A stretch of DNA of 5,452 nt, taken from an uncultured Flavobacterium sp. (GTDB lineage: Bacteria; Bacteroidota; Bacteroidia; Flavobacteriales; Flavobacteriaceae). Shown one piece after another: positions 1 to 5,452 of this stretch. The notes under the pieces were generated by a model. It ran no database searches. It saw only the letters and a list, made by a program, of their open reading frames with translations, and had not been told where the DNA came from. A program made the translations under genes and the position numbers. The DNA lies in contig NZ_CAMLIX010000286.1 in NCBI RefSeq assembly GCF_946479975.1, positions 1 through 5,452 of the forward strand, in the 5' to 3' direction. The stretch's first letter is position 1; the number at the start of each line of letters is the position of its first letter.

Positions 1-187
1 AGCCGTTGATTTCTTTGACGTTTTCTAATGGACCGCCTTTTGGATCATAAGTCATGTTCATAGTTGCACCAGGAATAGGAATATCTACCATTCCTTGCAG
101 TCTCGATTTGACTTCTTGAGCATTAATTTGTAAGGTATGGGCGCAAAACGCTAATACCAAAAGTTTGATATTTAATTTTTTTAACAT
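1..187 (-). CDS. Secreted protein, N-terminal fragment; possibly TlpA/AhpC-TSA-like thioredoxin family (runs off the window edge)
   Basis: This is a reading frame on the minus strand, open from the ATG at 187 to the window edge (62 complete codons). It begins MLKKLNIKLLVLAFCAHTLQ and continues INAQEVKSRLQGMVDIPIPG. Seen directly: a basic start (K3, K4), a hydrophobic stretch at about residues 7-18 and a likely signal peptidase I site near INA-QE at residues 23-25, so the product is probably exported to the periplasm. The mature part has alternating hydrophobic residues and the string MTYDPKGGPLENVKEING. From memory this recalls the short beta-domain that precedes the thioredoxin fold in some Bacteroidota TlpA/AhpC-TSA-like proteins found beside this type of SusC/SusD pair. 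No CxxC motif lies in the visible part, so the family call is tentative. The gene starts 9 bases after the susD stop and so is almost certainly co-transcribed and possibly translationally coupled. The signal peptide and operon position are firm; the function is not. Confidence 0.7.
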   Translation of the reverse strand, partial: MLKKLNIKLLVLAFCAHTLQINAQEVKSRLQGMVDIPIPGATMNMTYDPKGGPLENVKEING

Positions 188-196
188 TGTAATGAA

Positions 197-1552
197 TTAT
201 TTTCCCAGTTCAGGGTTTAAATCGATGTAATTTTGATTGATTGGGAATACATATCCATCGCTGTTTGGAGCAAGCGTAAATGTATTTCCTTTAAAAACTC
301 GTGTGTATGTTTTCTGAAAAGCTGGATCAAGATTTAGTCTTCGCTGATCAAACCAGCGGAAACCTCTTCCTATAAATTCTTTTTGTCTTTCTGTCAAAAC
401 AAGATTTAAAGCTTGGGCACTTGTAGAAGCACTTACCTGATACGCTGCGTTCGCTCTGAATCTCTTTGCTCTAAGAATATTAAGATAATCTACCGCTTTT
501 TGAGTTTGTCCAGCTCTGGCATAACATTCGGCAGCGATTAAATACATTTCAGGAACCGAAACACCTACATTAATTCCGTTTGTATTACTGTAGGTAGCAA
601 TTCCAAAACCTCTTCCTGTATAAGTTGGAGAAATACCAATGTTACCAGCGATTGTATAATAATCATAACGTAAATCAGTAGTTCCAAAACTGCTTAATAA
701 ATCATTAGAAAGTGGTGCTCTATTGTAAGTTAATAATAAAGTTTTTGAAAAGATAACCTCAGGATTCTGAATTAAAACAGGGTAGCTGTAACCAGTAGCA
801 AATGTTTTTAAATCAATCAACCCATTTTGCATTTGTAAAGCTTTCTCAGCATTTTCAAGACTCAATTGATATTGACCCATATAAAGATACGTTCTTGCCA
901 ATAATGCATAAACGGCTTTTTTAGACGGAAGTACATTAAATGGAGGTGTGTCCTGAATATCATTTGCCAAAGCACTTTTTAAATCAGAAATAATCTGGTC
1001 ATAAATCTGTCCAACTGTATTTCTGTCTAATGAAGAAAACAGTTCTGGTTTTAATAATAATGGAACCGCTTTTTCTGAATTGGCAGTAGTTGGATCAAAT
1101 TGAGGTCCATAAGTATTTACTAACTGTAAATAGGCAAATGCTCTATGAACAAAGGCTTCAGCGTAGATTTCTTTTTTGTCGGCATCTGTTCCTTTTTCAC
1201 TGCCCATAACGCCATTCAAAAGAACGTTACTGTAATAAACGGCTTTGTATAACCCAAGATAATCTGAATCGCCCTGAGAAGGATCGTAGATTCTATCCTG
1301 CCATGTGTAACTGTTTGCCCAAATTGTACTTACACCATTTTGATAGGTCGCAGGAAATTCTACATCGGCATTGGCTAATAAATAAATACCTCCAGAACCT
1401 GTAATGTCGTTGTATGAATTAGCAATGGCTCTATAATCTGAAGTGTATTTTAAAATTCTGTTGTTTCCAACTTGCTCTACTTCAACATAATCTCTACAAG
1501 AATTTAGTAGAAGTGCAGGTAGAATATATAATGTGAATTTAAGAAATTTCAT
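197..1552 (-). CDS. SusD/RagB family nutrient-binding outer-membrane lipoprotein
   Basis: This 451-residue surface lipoprotein is the partner of the SusC-like channel encoded just before it. SusD proteins form a hinged lid over the SusC barrel and capture substrate for TonB-driven import. Seen: a lipoprotein signal peptide with hydrophobic residues 5-16 and a lipobox LLNSC, with the lipidated Cys at 19. A helical TPR-like region follows at about 98-148 (YLGLYKAVYYSNVLLNGVM, then AEAFVHRAFAYLQLVNTYGP) and another at 205-240 (AVYALLARTYLYMGQYQLSL). The C-terminal SusD signature comprises PEMYLIAAECYARAGQ (334-349), LNILRAKRF (357-365), TERQKEFIGRGFRWFDQRR (387-405) and the closing VFPINQNYIDLNPELG (435-450). 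Many family members are 480-600 residues, so this one is compact. It shows no frameshift or missing block. The start is supported by the lipobox position, and the gene follows susC after 17 bases. The early residues (NNRILKYTSDYRAIANS) recall the SusD subgroup paired with GYxxIPKER-type SusC proteins (recollection). The substrate is unknown. Confidence 0.95.
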   Translation of the reverse strand: MKFLKFTLYILPALLLNSCRDYVEVEQVGNNRILKYTSDYRAIANSYNDITGSGGIYLLANADVEFPATYQNGVSTIWANSYTWQDRIYDPSQGDSDYLGLYKAVYYSNVLLNGVMGSEKGTDADKKEIYAEAFVHRAFAYLQLVNTYGPQFDPTTANSEKAVPLLLKPELFSSLDRNTVGQIYDQIISDLKSALANDIQDTPPFNVLPSKKAVYALLARTYLYMGQYQLSLENAEKALQMQNGLIDLKTFATGYSYPVLIQNPEVIFSKTLLLTYNRAPLSNDLLSSFGTTDLRYDYYTIAGNIGISPTYTGRGFGIATYSNTNGINVGVSVPEMYLIAAECYARAGQTQKAVDYLNILRAKRFRANAAYQVSASTSAQALNLVLTERQKEFIGRGFRWFDQRRLNLDPAFQKTYTRVFKGNTFTLAPNSDGYVFPINQNYIDLNPELGK

Positions 1553-1569
1553 AAATCTGTTTTTTAAAA

Positions 1570-4500
1570 TTAAAAACTGCAGTTAAACTGTAAAGTGTAT
1601 GTACGCTGTGGCGGAAGGGTGTTGTAGTTGTTGCTTGACAAATACTGAGGGTCAATTCCTAAATCGTTTTTAACCCATAACAATCCTAAATTCCTTGCTG
1701 CAAAGTTGAAGCTTAATGATTTGAAGAATGTTTTTTCTAACCATTGACTTGGTACATTATAACCTAGTGAAACTTGCTGTAATCTAATGTTATCTGCCGG
1801 AAGAACATTAATGTCTGCCATTTGGTAACGGTTTAAACTATTAAAACTGATATTTGTCAAACCTGGAACATTAGTATTCGCTTCGTCTCCAGCTTGTCTC
1901 CAACGATCTGCAACAAGTGCGTCTTTTGAAACTGCTCCGTATTGTACACCTGTGAAAGAAGGGTAATTTTGTAAAACTGAATTTCTAAAGACATGTCCTC
2001 CATAATAGGTAATTTGAACTCCCAATCTGAAGTTTTTAAAAGAGAAATCATTCAAGAAACCTCCAGAATAAGGAGCAAATGTAGTCCCCATATACTTTAA
2101 ATCGTCTTTATCTACTGATGCAATTCCCTGAGTTGCATTTACAATTGTGCCGTCTTTTTTACGAATAGTTGATTGTCCGTTGCTGTCCAGTCCTGCCCAG
2201 TCATATGCATATAAATATCCGATAGTTTTACCTTCTGTAGTTACACCAGATAAATATTGGTTGGTTGTAGTGGCTTTAAAGCGAGAGTCTGTAACTTCAT
2301 TTGTATTGTAGCCCAAGTTGACAGTACTATTCCATTTAAAACTAGTATTTATAATAGTTCCTGAAAGAGAGAAATCAACTCCATGTCCTTTTAAAGTAGC
2401 TGTATTGTAGTTTACAAATGACCAGCCATAGGTTGGATTAAATGGAAGGTTTACTAAGAGATCACTTGTTTTCTTATAATATAAATCGACACTTCCTCGT
2501 AAACGATTGTTGAAAAACCCATAATCTATGGCGTAATTACTTGTTGTAGTCTTTTCCCATCTAATTTCAGGGTTTTCAGGAGTACTTATATTTCCAATTG
2601 GTAATTGGGTATTAAAATCTACATTTCCAATAGTAATTATTGCACTCTTGCTTCCAAAACCACCAGGAGGTGAAACTGCAGCGATACCGTAAGTAGCTCT
2701 AAAAGATAAAGCACTTAACCAGCTGACATCTCTTAAGAAAAATTCTTTATTGATGTCCCATTTACCACCTACCGACCATAGTGGTACAGCTCTATTTTTT
2801 TTAGAAGCTCCTAATAAGTTGGTATCATCAAAACGAACACTTCCTGAAATGTGATAGCGGTTCATAAAATCATAAGAACCCAATCCATAATAAGATAAAT
2901 AGCGGTTTCTTGATTTATTAATATTAGTATCAGCAGTCCCAATTATACTTTGCCATCCGTAAACAGTATTGTAATAAACTGTAGGATTTACAGCTTGTCC
3001 CGAGTTTGTATCAATATTATAACCAAAGTATCTTTGGCTTGAACCTTCTCTGCTTTCTTCTCTTACTTCTGCACCTGCTAAAAAGTGTAAACTGTTGTTT
3101 TCGTTAAAATCCCTATTGATATTCATTTGAAGACGCATACTCTGCACATCATTGCTAATGTTTGAGTTATTTAAATAAGAACCAGGCGGTATACCATACA
3201 CTAATTTTCCAGCTGTATTGACAGATGTTGCCTGATTGATCATATTTCGGGTGTAATAACTATCTAGCTCACTCAAAGATTTGGTTTTATTTGTGATAGA
3301 AGTATACATTCCCGATGCTTCAAAATTTAACCACTTGTTAACTGTTGCTGTTAAACTTGCATTTAATCTTATATTGGCTCCTTTGGTTATTACATTAGAA
3401 TAATTTATTTCATCTAAATAATTGTAAGACCAAGGTAAATATCCCTTTGATTCGAATCCTTTTGATACTGCTGGTGTGAAAAGGAAATAACGGTCAATTC
3501 CATTTCCATTTTCATCTGCAATCATATCATATGGGCGCAAAGCTGTAGCCGATACATTTGACAACGCTTCGTTTGCAACGGTATTAGTCTGGTACGTTGT
3601 TGGAACATAATTGATTCCCGTATTCAGCTTTAAGAAACTTTTAAGCTGAAAGGAATTGTTTAACGTAATGTTATAAGATTGAGAATCATTTCCTTGCATA
3701 GCAGCATTATCTTTATTATAACCTAGAGACAGATAATAAGTGCTTTTTTCGTTTCCTCCGTTTACAGATAAGTCATATTGCGTTGTAAATGAATTTCTTA
3801 GCAAGTATCTATCTATCTGTCCCAAATTATTATTTTGTGCCAATTGGTTTAATAGAACATCTCTTTGAGCTAAAGAAATTTCACCTCTTTTTTGTCTAAA
3901 CATGATGTCCTGTGCTGTACTCGGATTAAGAGCTTGCCAGTTTGAGATATTATCAGCAAGAAAACCACCATTTACAAGATCTTTTTCGTAATCAATATAT
4001 TGAGCCGAATTCATGACGCGAAGTTTACCCAAATCTATTTTTTCTCCAACAGTTGTAGTGGTGTTAAAACTTATAACTGGTTCTCCTTTTTTTCCTTTTT
4101 TAGTTGTAATTACAATTACTCCGTTAGCAGCCATAGATCCCCAGATTGCAGCAGCGGCAGCATCTTTTAAAACTGAAATGCTTTCTACATCATCCGGATT
4201 AAGAAAACTCAAAATAGAAGATCCCGGCACACCTCTTTTAGAGAAAGCAAAATCTTCTCTCGATTGCGGAAAACCATCAATTACGATCAATGGCTGTCCT
4301 GCACCGCTGTAATTGTTAGTTCCTCTAACACTAATCGAGCCTGTTCTTGGATCTATCCTGACACCAGCAATTTTTCCTTCCAATCTTGATTGAATATCTA
4401 CTGTAGGTACTTCAGCTAATTCTTTGGCACCAATTAGCCCTATAGATCCTGTTACTCTTTCTTTTGGAATTTCGGTATAACCGTTAGAAACTTTAATCTC

Positions 4501-5130
4501 TACGCTTTGAAGTTCCATAACATCTGGAACAAGAACAGCATCAATTGTTCTTTTGTTATTTACAGCTATTGTTACTGTTTTAAAACCTAACGAACTAAAA
4601 ACAATAGTATCAGTTGGAGCAACTCTCATTCGATATTCACCGTCTTTTCTGGTGATATCCCAAGTTTGTTTTCCCTTTAAAACTACGTTTACCCCCATAA
4701 GAGGCTCGCCTTTTTTATCGAGTACTCTTCCTGTAAGTTCATATTCTAATTGTTCTGCTTTCTTTTTATTTCTTTTTACAATAACTTGATTGTCAATAAT
4801 GTCGTAAGTTAAATTATTGCTTTTTAATGCATTATTTAAGATTTCCTCTATAGGTGCATCTTTTTCTAAAGTAATGGTAGTAGGACTTTTAAGAACATCA
4901 TCATTATAGAAGAAGACGTAATTAGTCTGCTTTTCTAAAGTAGAAAAGAAATCAACTAGTGGAGTATTTTTAAAACGAACATGTATTTTATTTTGTCCTA
5001 AAGAAGTGTTCGCATATAAACTACACATACTGAGCCAAATAAATGCAGTAATCGATCTCATAAGCAGCAGATATAGGTAATAGTGGTCTGGTCCAGAAAA
5101 ATACTTTTCTGAATTATGTTTTTTATTCAT
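1570..5130 (-). CDS. SusC/RagA family TonB-dependent outer-membrane transporter with N-terminal STN signalling domain
   Basis: This 1186-residue protein is an outer-membrane beta-barrel importer powered by TonB-ExbBD and partnered by the SusD-like lipoprotein downstream. Seen, in order: a long basic/polar N-region and hydrophobic core (about 25-40) ending near NTSLG-QNK, taken as a signal peptide; an STN (secretin/TonB short N-terminal) domain at about 47-120; a CarboxypepD_reg-like beta-sandwich at about 131-205 (LTGRVLDKKGEPLMGVNVVL); the linker GYTEIPKERVTGSI (218-230); and a TonB plug at about 230-345 with LEGKIAGVRI, SVRGTNNYSGAGQPLIVIDG, NPDDVESISVLKDAAAAAIW and ANGVIVITTKKGKKG. The barrel follows to a terminal Phe (RTYTLQFNCSF), as expected for BAM-assembled proteins. 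The length fits an STN-bearing SusC. In such proteins STN contacts a FecR-type anti-sigma factor, so the transporter also senses its substrate. Met1 is preferred because it has an A-rich leader; Met24 (MRSITAFIWL) is a possible internal start that would keep a shorter signal peptide. In the sandwich, KQTWDITRKDGEY replaces the usual Gly-rich turn. The substrate cannot be inferred. Confidence 0.96.
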   Translation of the reverse strand: MNKKHNSEKYFSGPDHYYLYLLLMRSITAFIWLSMCSLYANTSLGQNKIHVRFKNTPLVDFFSTLEKQTNYVFFYNDDVLKSPTTITLEKDAPIEEILNNALKSNNLTYDIIDNQVIVKRNKKKAEQLEYELTGRVLDKKGEPLMGVNVVLKGKQTWDITRKDGEYRMRVAPTDTIVFSSLGFKTVTIAVNNKRTIDAVLVPDVMELQSVEIKVSNGYTEIPKERVTGSIGLIGAKELAEVPTVDIQSRLEGKIAGVRIDPRTGSISVRGTNNYSGAGQPLIVIDGFPQSREDFAFSKRGVPGSSILSFLNPDDVESISVLKDAAAAAIWGSMAANGVIVITTKKGKKGEPVISFNTTTTVGEKIDLGKLRVMNSAQYIDYEKDLVNGGFLADNISNWQALNPSTAQDIMFRQKRGEISLAQRDVLLNQLAQNNNLGQIDRYLLRNSFTTQYDLSVNGGNEKSTYYLSLGYNKDNAAMQGNDSQSYNITLNNSFQLKSFLKLNTGINYVPTTYQTNTVANEALSNVSATALRPYDMIADENGNGIDRYFLFTPAVSKGFESKGYLPWSYNYLDEINYSNVITKGANIRLNASLTATVNKWLNFEASGMYTSITNKTKSLSELDSYYTRNMINQATSVNTAGKLVYGIPPGSYLNNSNISNDVQSMRLQMNINRDFNENNSLHFLAGAEVREESREGSSQRYFGYNIDTNSGQAVNPTVYYNTVYGWQSIIGTADTNINKSRNRYLSYYGLGSYDFMNRYHISGSVRFDDTNLLGASKKNRAVPLWSVGGKWDINKEFFLRDVSWLSALSFRATYGIAAVSPPGGFGSKSAIITIGNVDFNTQLPIGNISTPENPEIRWEKTTTSNYAIDYGFFNNRLRGSVDLYYKKTSDLLVNLPFNPTYGWSFVNYNTATLKGHGVDFSLSGTIINTSFKWNSTVNLGYNTNEVTDSRFKATTTNQYLSGVTTEGKTIGYLYAYDWAGLDSNGQSTIRKKDGTIVNATQGIASVDKDDLKYMGTTFAPYSGGFLNDFSFKNFRLGVQITYYGGHVFRNSVLQNYPSFTGVQYGAVSKDALVADRWRQAGDEANTNVPGLTNISFNSLNRYQMADINVLPADNIRLQQVSLGYNVPSQWLEKTFFKSLSFNFAARNLGLLWVKNDLGIDPQYLSSNNYNTLPPQRTYTLQFNCSF

Positions 5131-5137
5131 AATTTTG
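5109..5137 (+). promoter_or_regulatory. Candidate Bacteroidota-type promoter for an antisense RNA, overlapping the susC start
   Basis: The plus strand carries TAATTTTG at 5130-5137, a full match to the Bacteroidota -7 consensus TAnnTTTG. A CTG (5109-5111, within TTTTCTG) lies 18 bases upstream where the -33 element (TTG/TTTG) is expected, matching two of three core positions. Transcription would start near 5142-5147. The -7 box begins at base 5130, the first base of the susC start codon on the other strand. In AT-rich DNA a lone box could arise by chance; what raises confidence is the strong terminator about 80 bases downstream on the same strand. Confidence 0.5.
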
Positions 5138-5153
5138 TTTTGAATTAAGATGC

Positions 5154-5171
5154 AGTCAACGAAAGTTGACT
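5154..5171 (+). other. Perfect 7-bp hairpin with GNRA (GAAA) tetraloop
   Basis: AGTCAAC (5154-5160) and GTTGACT (5165-5171) are exact reverse complements separated by GAAA. Read on the plus strand the loop is C-GAAA-G, a stable GNRA tetraloop. On the minus strand it would be TTTC, which has no special stability. This strand asymmetry supports folding in a plus-strand RNA, as the 5' stem-loop of the predicted antisense RNA. The hairpin can still form in the susC mRNA leader, 24 bases upstream of the ATG, and could influence translation there. Confidence 0.6.
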
Positions 5172-5185
5172 ACTGTTCTACAATG

Positions 5186-5221
5186 CCAAAAGATGGTTCC
5201 AACATCTTTTGGTTTTTTTTT
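5186..5221 (+). terminator. Rho-independent terminator on the plus strand
   Basis: The stem CCAAAAGATG (5186-5195) pairs perfectly over 10 bp with CATCTTTTGG (5203-5212) around a 7-base loop. Nine T residues follow at once (5213-5221). This is a classical intrinsic terminator for rightward transcription. In the leftward direction, that of the protein genes, the hairpin is followed by CATTGTAG with no T tract, so it should not terminate the upstream gene or block susC. It is assigned to the predicted antisense RNA. Confidence 0.75.
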
Positions 5222-5302
5222 GGTTAGTTTTTACAAATAAGGTTAATATGTTTACTTTTAGTCTTATTTCATAGGCTTTAGGTGGTTTGAGAATTGATTT
5301 TT

Positions 5303-5452
5303 TTATTTAATTGTAATAGTTCTTTGGTTTGAGTTAACAGTACAGTTGCTATTGGTAATACTGGATAGAGTAGTAGCCAATGAATTAAGGTTTTCATTTA
5401 AGGAAAAAGATCCAGAAAAATTAGCATCAAGATTTAAATTTTCTCCTTTTAT
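5303..5452 (-). CDS. C-terminal fragment, probable FecR-family anti-sigma factor (5' end outside the window)
   Basis: A frame open from the window edge gives 49 codons and a TAA stop at 5305-5303. It reads IKGENLNLDANFSGSFSLNE, then NLNSLATTLSSITNSNCTVN and SNQRTITIK. The pattern is a beta-strand with FSGSF, then a helix-like stretch ENLNSLATTLSSI, then a closing strand TITI. This matches the layout I know for the C-terminal domain of Bacteroidota FecR proteins (DUF4974 type), which is STN-like in fold. The context agrees: a FecR-like gene commonly lies directly before an STN-containing susC, with an ECF sigma gene before that. The fragment is too short for certainty. The domain call rests on pattern and neighbourhood, and another periplasmic protein ending in an STN-like fold cannot be excluded. 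If the call is right, the protein spans the inner membrane, binds an ECF sigma factor in the cytoplasm and reads the SusC STN domain in the periplasm. Confidence 0.55.
   Translation of the reverse strand: MKGENLNLDANFSGSFSLNENLNSLATTLSSITNSNCTVNSNQRTITIK

Larger units (their letters stand above)
5143..5221 (+). ncRNA. Predicted cis-antisense small RNA opposite the susC leader (DonS-like arrangement)
   Basis: The call rests on three plus-strand elements in the right order: a TAnnTTTG promoter box (5130-5137), a short hairpin with a GAAA tetraloop (5154-5171) and a 10-bp terminator hairpin followed by T9 (5186-5221). No gene on the plus strand ends here, so the terminator needs another transcript to serve. 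The predicted RNA is about 75-80 nt; the 5' end is uncertain by several bases. It would be fully complementary to the susC mRNA leader from about 13 bases upstream of the ATG outwards. It has no credible coding frame. In Bacteroides, cis-encoded antisense RNAs at the start of SusC-like genes, in the gap after the anti-sigma gene, repress the operon (DonS of B. fragilis is the known case). The same job is inferred here from position and layout, not from sequence similarity. Confidence 0.55.

Noticed and set aside
1857..2051. Minus-strand open frame of 64 codons in another frame of susC
   Set aside because: It is fully nested in the beta-barrel coding region in an alternative frame. It has no translation signal or domain and is a shadow frame.
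3623..3650. Inverted repeat TTCAGCTT ... AAGCTGAA with 12 bases between
   Set aside because: It lies inside the susC barrel and is explained by two nearby copies of Leu-Lys codons (QLKSFLKLN). No T tract or regulatory context is present, so chance or codon constraint is sufficient.
4013..4312. Plus-strand open frame of 99 codons
   Set aside because: It lies wholly inside the plug-coding part of susC on the opposite strand. Its low-complexity hydrophobic and Ala-rich sequence mirrors the conserved plug codons. It has no family resemblance and no independent promoter or leader.
4553..4789. Plus-strand open frame of 78 codons
   Set aside because: It is antisense to the STN and CarboxypepD_reg-like coding region of susC. 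Its composition is that expected of the reverse of an AT-rich gene, and it has no recognisable domain.
5186..5212. Hairpin as the terminator of the upstream anti-sigma-like gene on the minus strand
   Set aside because: Read leftward, the stem is followed by CATTGTAG with no T tract, and the homopolymer run lies before the stem as A residues. The polarity fits only rightward termination.
5234..5241. CTTATTTG on the minus strand as a -7 promoter box for susC
   Set aside because: The spacing inside the box is wrong for TAnnTTTG, because the TA is one base too close to TTTG, and no matching -33 element was seen.

Overview
The window is AT-rich and all its protein-coding content is on the minus strand. 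It is an outer-membrane nutrient-uptake (SusC/SusD-type) locus from a member of the Bacteroidota. The low GC, the A-rich leaders without Shine-Dalgarno sequences and the style of the proteins suggest the Flavobacteriaceae, perhaps Flavobacterium. That placement is inferred from protein family and base composition, not from a marker gene.

In transcription order (high to low coordinates): (1) 5452-5303, the last 49 codons of a protein whose end resembles the C-terminal domain of FecR-type anti-sigma factors. (2) 5302-5131, a 172-base leader. It contains two perfect hairpins, a T9 tract and a Bacteroidota-type promoter box, and all of these make best sense on the plus strand, antisense to the next gene. 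(3) 5130-1570, a 1186-residue SusC/RagA TonB-dependent transporter with an extra N-terminal STN signalling domain. (4) After 17 bases, 1552-197, a 451-residue SusD/RagB surface lipoprotein. (5) After 9 bases, 187 to the window edge, the start of a secreted protein that may belong to the TlpA/AhpC-TSA-like thioredoxin group.

The likely working model is as follows. SusD sits on the cell surface as a lid over the SusC barrel and captures substrate, and SusC imports it with TonB energy. The STN domain reports transporter occupancy to a FecR-like anti-sigma factor in the inner membrane, which would release an ECF sigma factor (probably encoded upstream of the window) to transcribe susC-susD and the downstream gene. 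The substrate cannot be read from the sequence. No glycoside hydrolase is visible, and the SusC subfamily together with a possible thioredoxin-like partner does not point clearly to a polysaccharide.

The most interesting element is a predicted plus-strand small RNA of about 80 nt at roughly 5143-5221. It is antisense to the susC leader, with its own promoter overlapping the susC start codon and a strong intrinsic terminator. It resembles in position and layout the cis-encoded antisense RNAs (DonS type) that repress SusC/SusD operons in Bacteroides.
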